Source: Glossina fuscipes (Eukaryota > Arthropoda > Insecta > Diptera > Glossinidae). Taken from it: DNA of 64,000 nt. Location of the stretch: contig NW_023998453.1 of the NCBI RefSeq assembly GCF_014805625.2, positions 525,259 to 589,258 of the forward strand, read 5' to 3'. The translations under genes and the position numbers were made by a program. Below the pieces are notes generated by a model, which searched no databases, was not told the origin of the DNA, and saw only the letters and a list, made by a program, of their open reading frames with translations. Shown here piece after piece: positions 62,960-64,000 of the stretch. The stretch's first letter is position 1; every line of letters starts with the position of its first letter.

Positions 62960-63700
62960 TTGTTTATAGAATACCAAAAATGAAGAGTTTTTGCCATGCA
63001 AAGGATTACCTTTGACGGGATATACATATCTTAATATGGTTAGTCGGTCACTCGGCAAATCTCTCCTATTCGCGTAACAAGCCGACTTCTCTCAAAGAGG
63101 AATGAGTAAAGAAGAAGAGATAGATAGGTAGCCGAGTGAGTGTGTGTCCAATCGGGAAATGTTATGGTTTTGCTAGCTACAACCGAAATAAGCTCTACTT
63201 TAGATGGTAGGGAAACCGAAATATGGATCAATGCGACCTCTTAGATCGTTAGTCCGAATCACTTTTCATCAAAGAACATTGAGTATTAATTCTTGCTATC
63301 ATGCAACTGTTTACTTTGCATAAGAGTCTTTCTAAGGGAGATGGTCCGAAAAATAGATCTCTGCGATCCAAAACAGAGTGATACAATATTCATCACAGAA
63401 CATTAGGAAGCATTTCTTGTAGCCATACAAAGGGTTACTTGATATGAGAAGCTTTACACGGGAAGTCGACCGAAAAATAAACTCCTGTGATCCAAAGGGT
63501 ACTGTACGATAAACTTTTCATTATTTCGGACTAATTTTCTTCACAGAAAATTAAGTAATAGTTCTTGCTAACGTAAACAGGTACACTTTTGTAAGATTAT
63601 TTACCGGAGAGATATCTGAACAAATAGCCCCATATCGACAAAATATTCTATATTCAGTTTGTATGGTAAACTGGTGCTTTTCACCGATTTCTACTGAGAG
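62960..63700. repeat. Degenerate satellite-like array, units about 120-155 bases
   Basis: Anchors recur in order: TTCTTGCTATCATGCAACTG (63.29 kb), TTCTTGTAGCCATACAAAGG (63.41 kb), TTCTTGCTAACGTAAACAGG (63.56 kb), with an earlier TTTTTGCCATGCAAAGGATT (62.99 kb). Each later unit goes on to a TTTACTTTG..AAG, then GGGAGATGGTCCGAAAAATA, CTGCGATCC and a CATCACAGAACATTA or TTCACAGAAAATTA block. Divergence is high. The array may continue past the window edge. Confidence 0.55.
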
Positions 63701-64000
63701 ATATTAAAAATAAAAACAATCTTTTCATATAACGGCGAAATGTTTTTGCCGAATACCATTTTTCATTAGAATTCGTCTTCGGATCAAAACATTACCATAC
63801 CATTTACCATATGTTCGTCAAAATACCTTCTTCGGAGAGTCCTTAGGGAATTCCAAATCAATTTATAAATAATTATGGGTCTATAAACTTCAAAGTCTTT
63901 AAACTTAATTTGGAAATTTGCTCAATAACGAAAACTCCGAGCAAAGATATGCCTGATAAACTGACCCAGCTAGTTTAGAATCTTCACGATTTTACGCGAG

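Overview
This is AT-rich, intron-rich animal DNA. Four protein-coding genes can be read by splicing, and all are closest to Drosophila proteins as I remember them. The neurexin tail, the fasciclin I exons and the GALT protein align with the fly sequences over long stretches. Introns of 56-73 bases beside introns of 6-16 kb, long (TA)n, (A)n and (T)n tracts, a decayed mariner and a repeat ending in clustered 'GTCCGTCTGTC' blocks all fit a higher (cyclorrhaphan/schizophoran) fly. The species cannot be named from the sequence.

Layout. 1-8171: the last two coding exons of Neurexin-1 (plus strand), separated by a 6.2 kb intron and followed by a probable 3' UTR of roughly 0.6-1.3 kb. About 9.5-28.4 kb: intergenic DNA with simple repeats, tRNA-like SINE remnants, a mariner relic (about 21.5-22.0 kb), an unexplained GC-richer island (about 23.0-23.8 kb), a 42-base minisatellite (25.2 kb) and a 22-bp-arm hairpin (26.2 kb). 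28456-29632: complete three-exon Galt (352 aa, plus). A ten-N assembly gap lies at 29756-29765. 30287-31143: complete three-exon COMMD5 gene (244 aa, minus), convergent with Galt. 35489-56105: first seven coding exons of Fasciclin I (plus). Its 16.3 kb first intron is full of dispersed repeats and its second intron holds an antisense LINE RNase H relic. The remaining Fas1 exons must lie beyond 64 kb, unless the possible short terminal exon at 56375-56419 is used. From 56.4 kb to the end I see only intron-like DNA, including a degenerate satellite-like array in the last kilobase.

The genes do not form a pathway. Nrx-1 and Fas1 are neuronal surface proteins, Galt is a Leloir-pathway enzyme and COMMD5 belongs to the Commander endosomal recycling complex. 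Exon boundaries were set by GT/AG sites, phase and family alignment from memory; no computation or database search was run. No strongly supported new biological system is visible. The most interesting leads are the possible truncated Fas1 isoform, the two-strand open segment at 30.0-30.24 kb, the perfect hairpin at 26.2 kb and the degenerate array at the right end.
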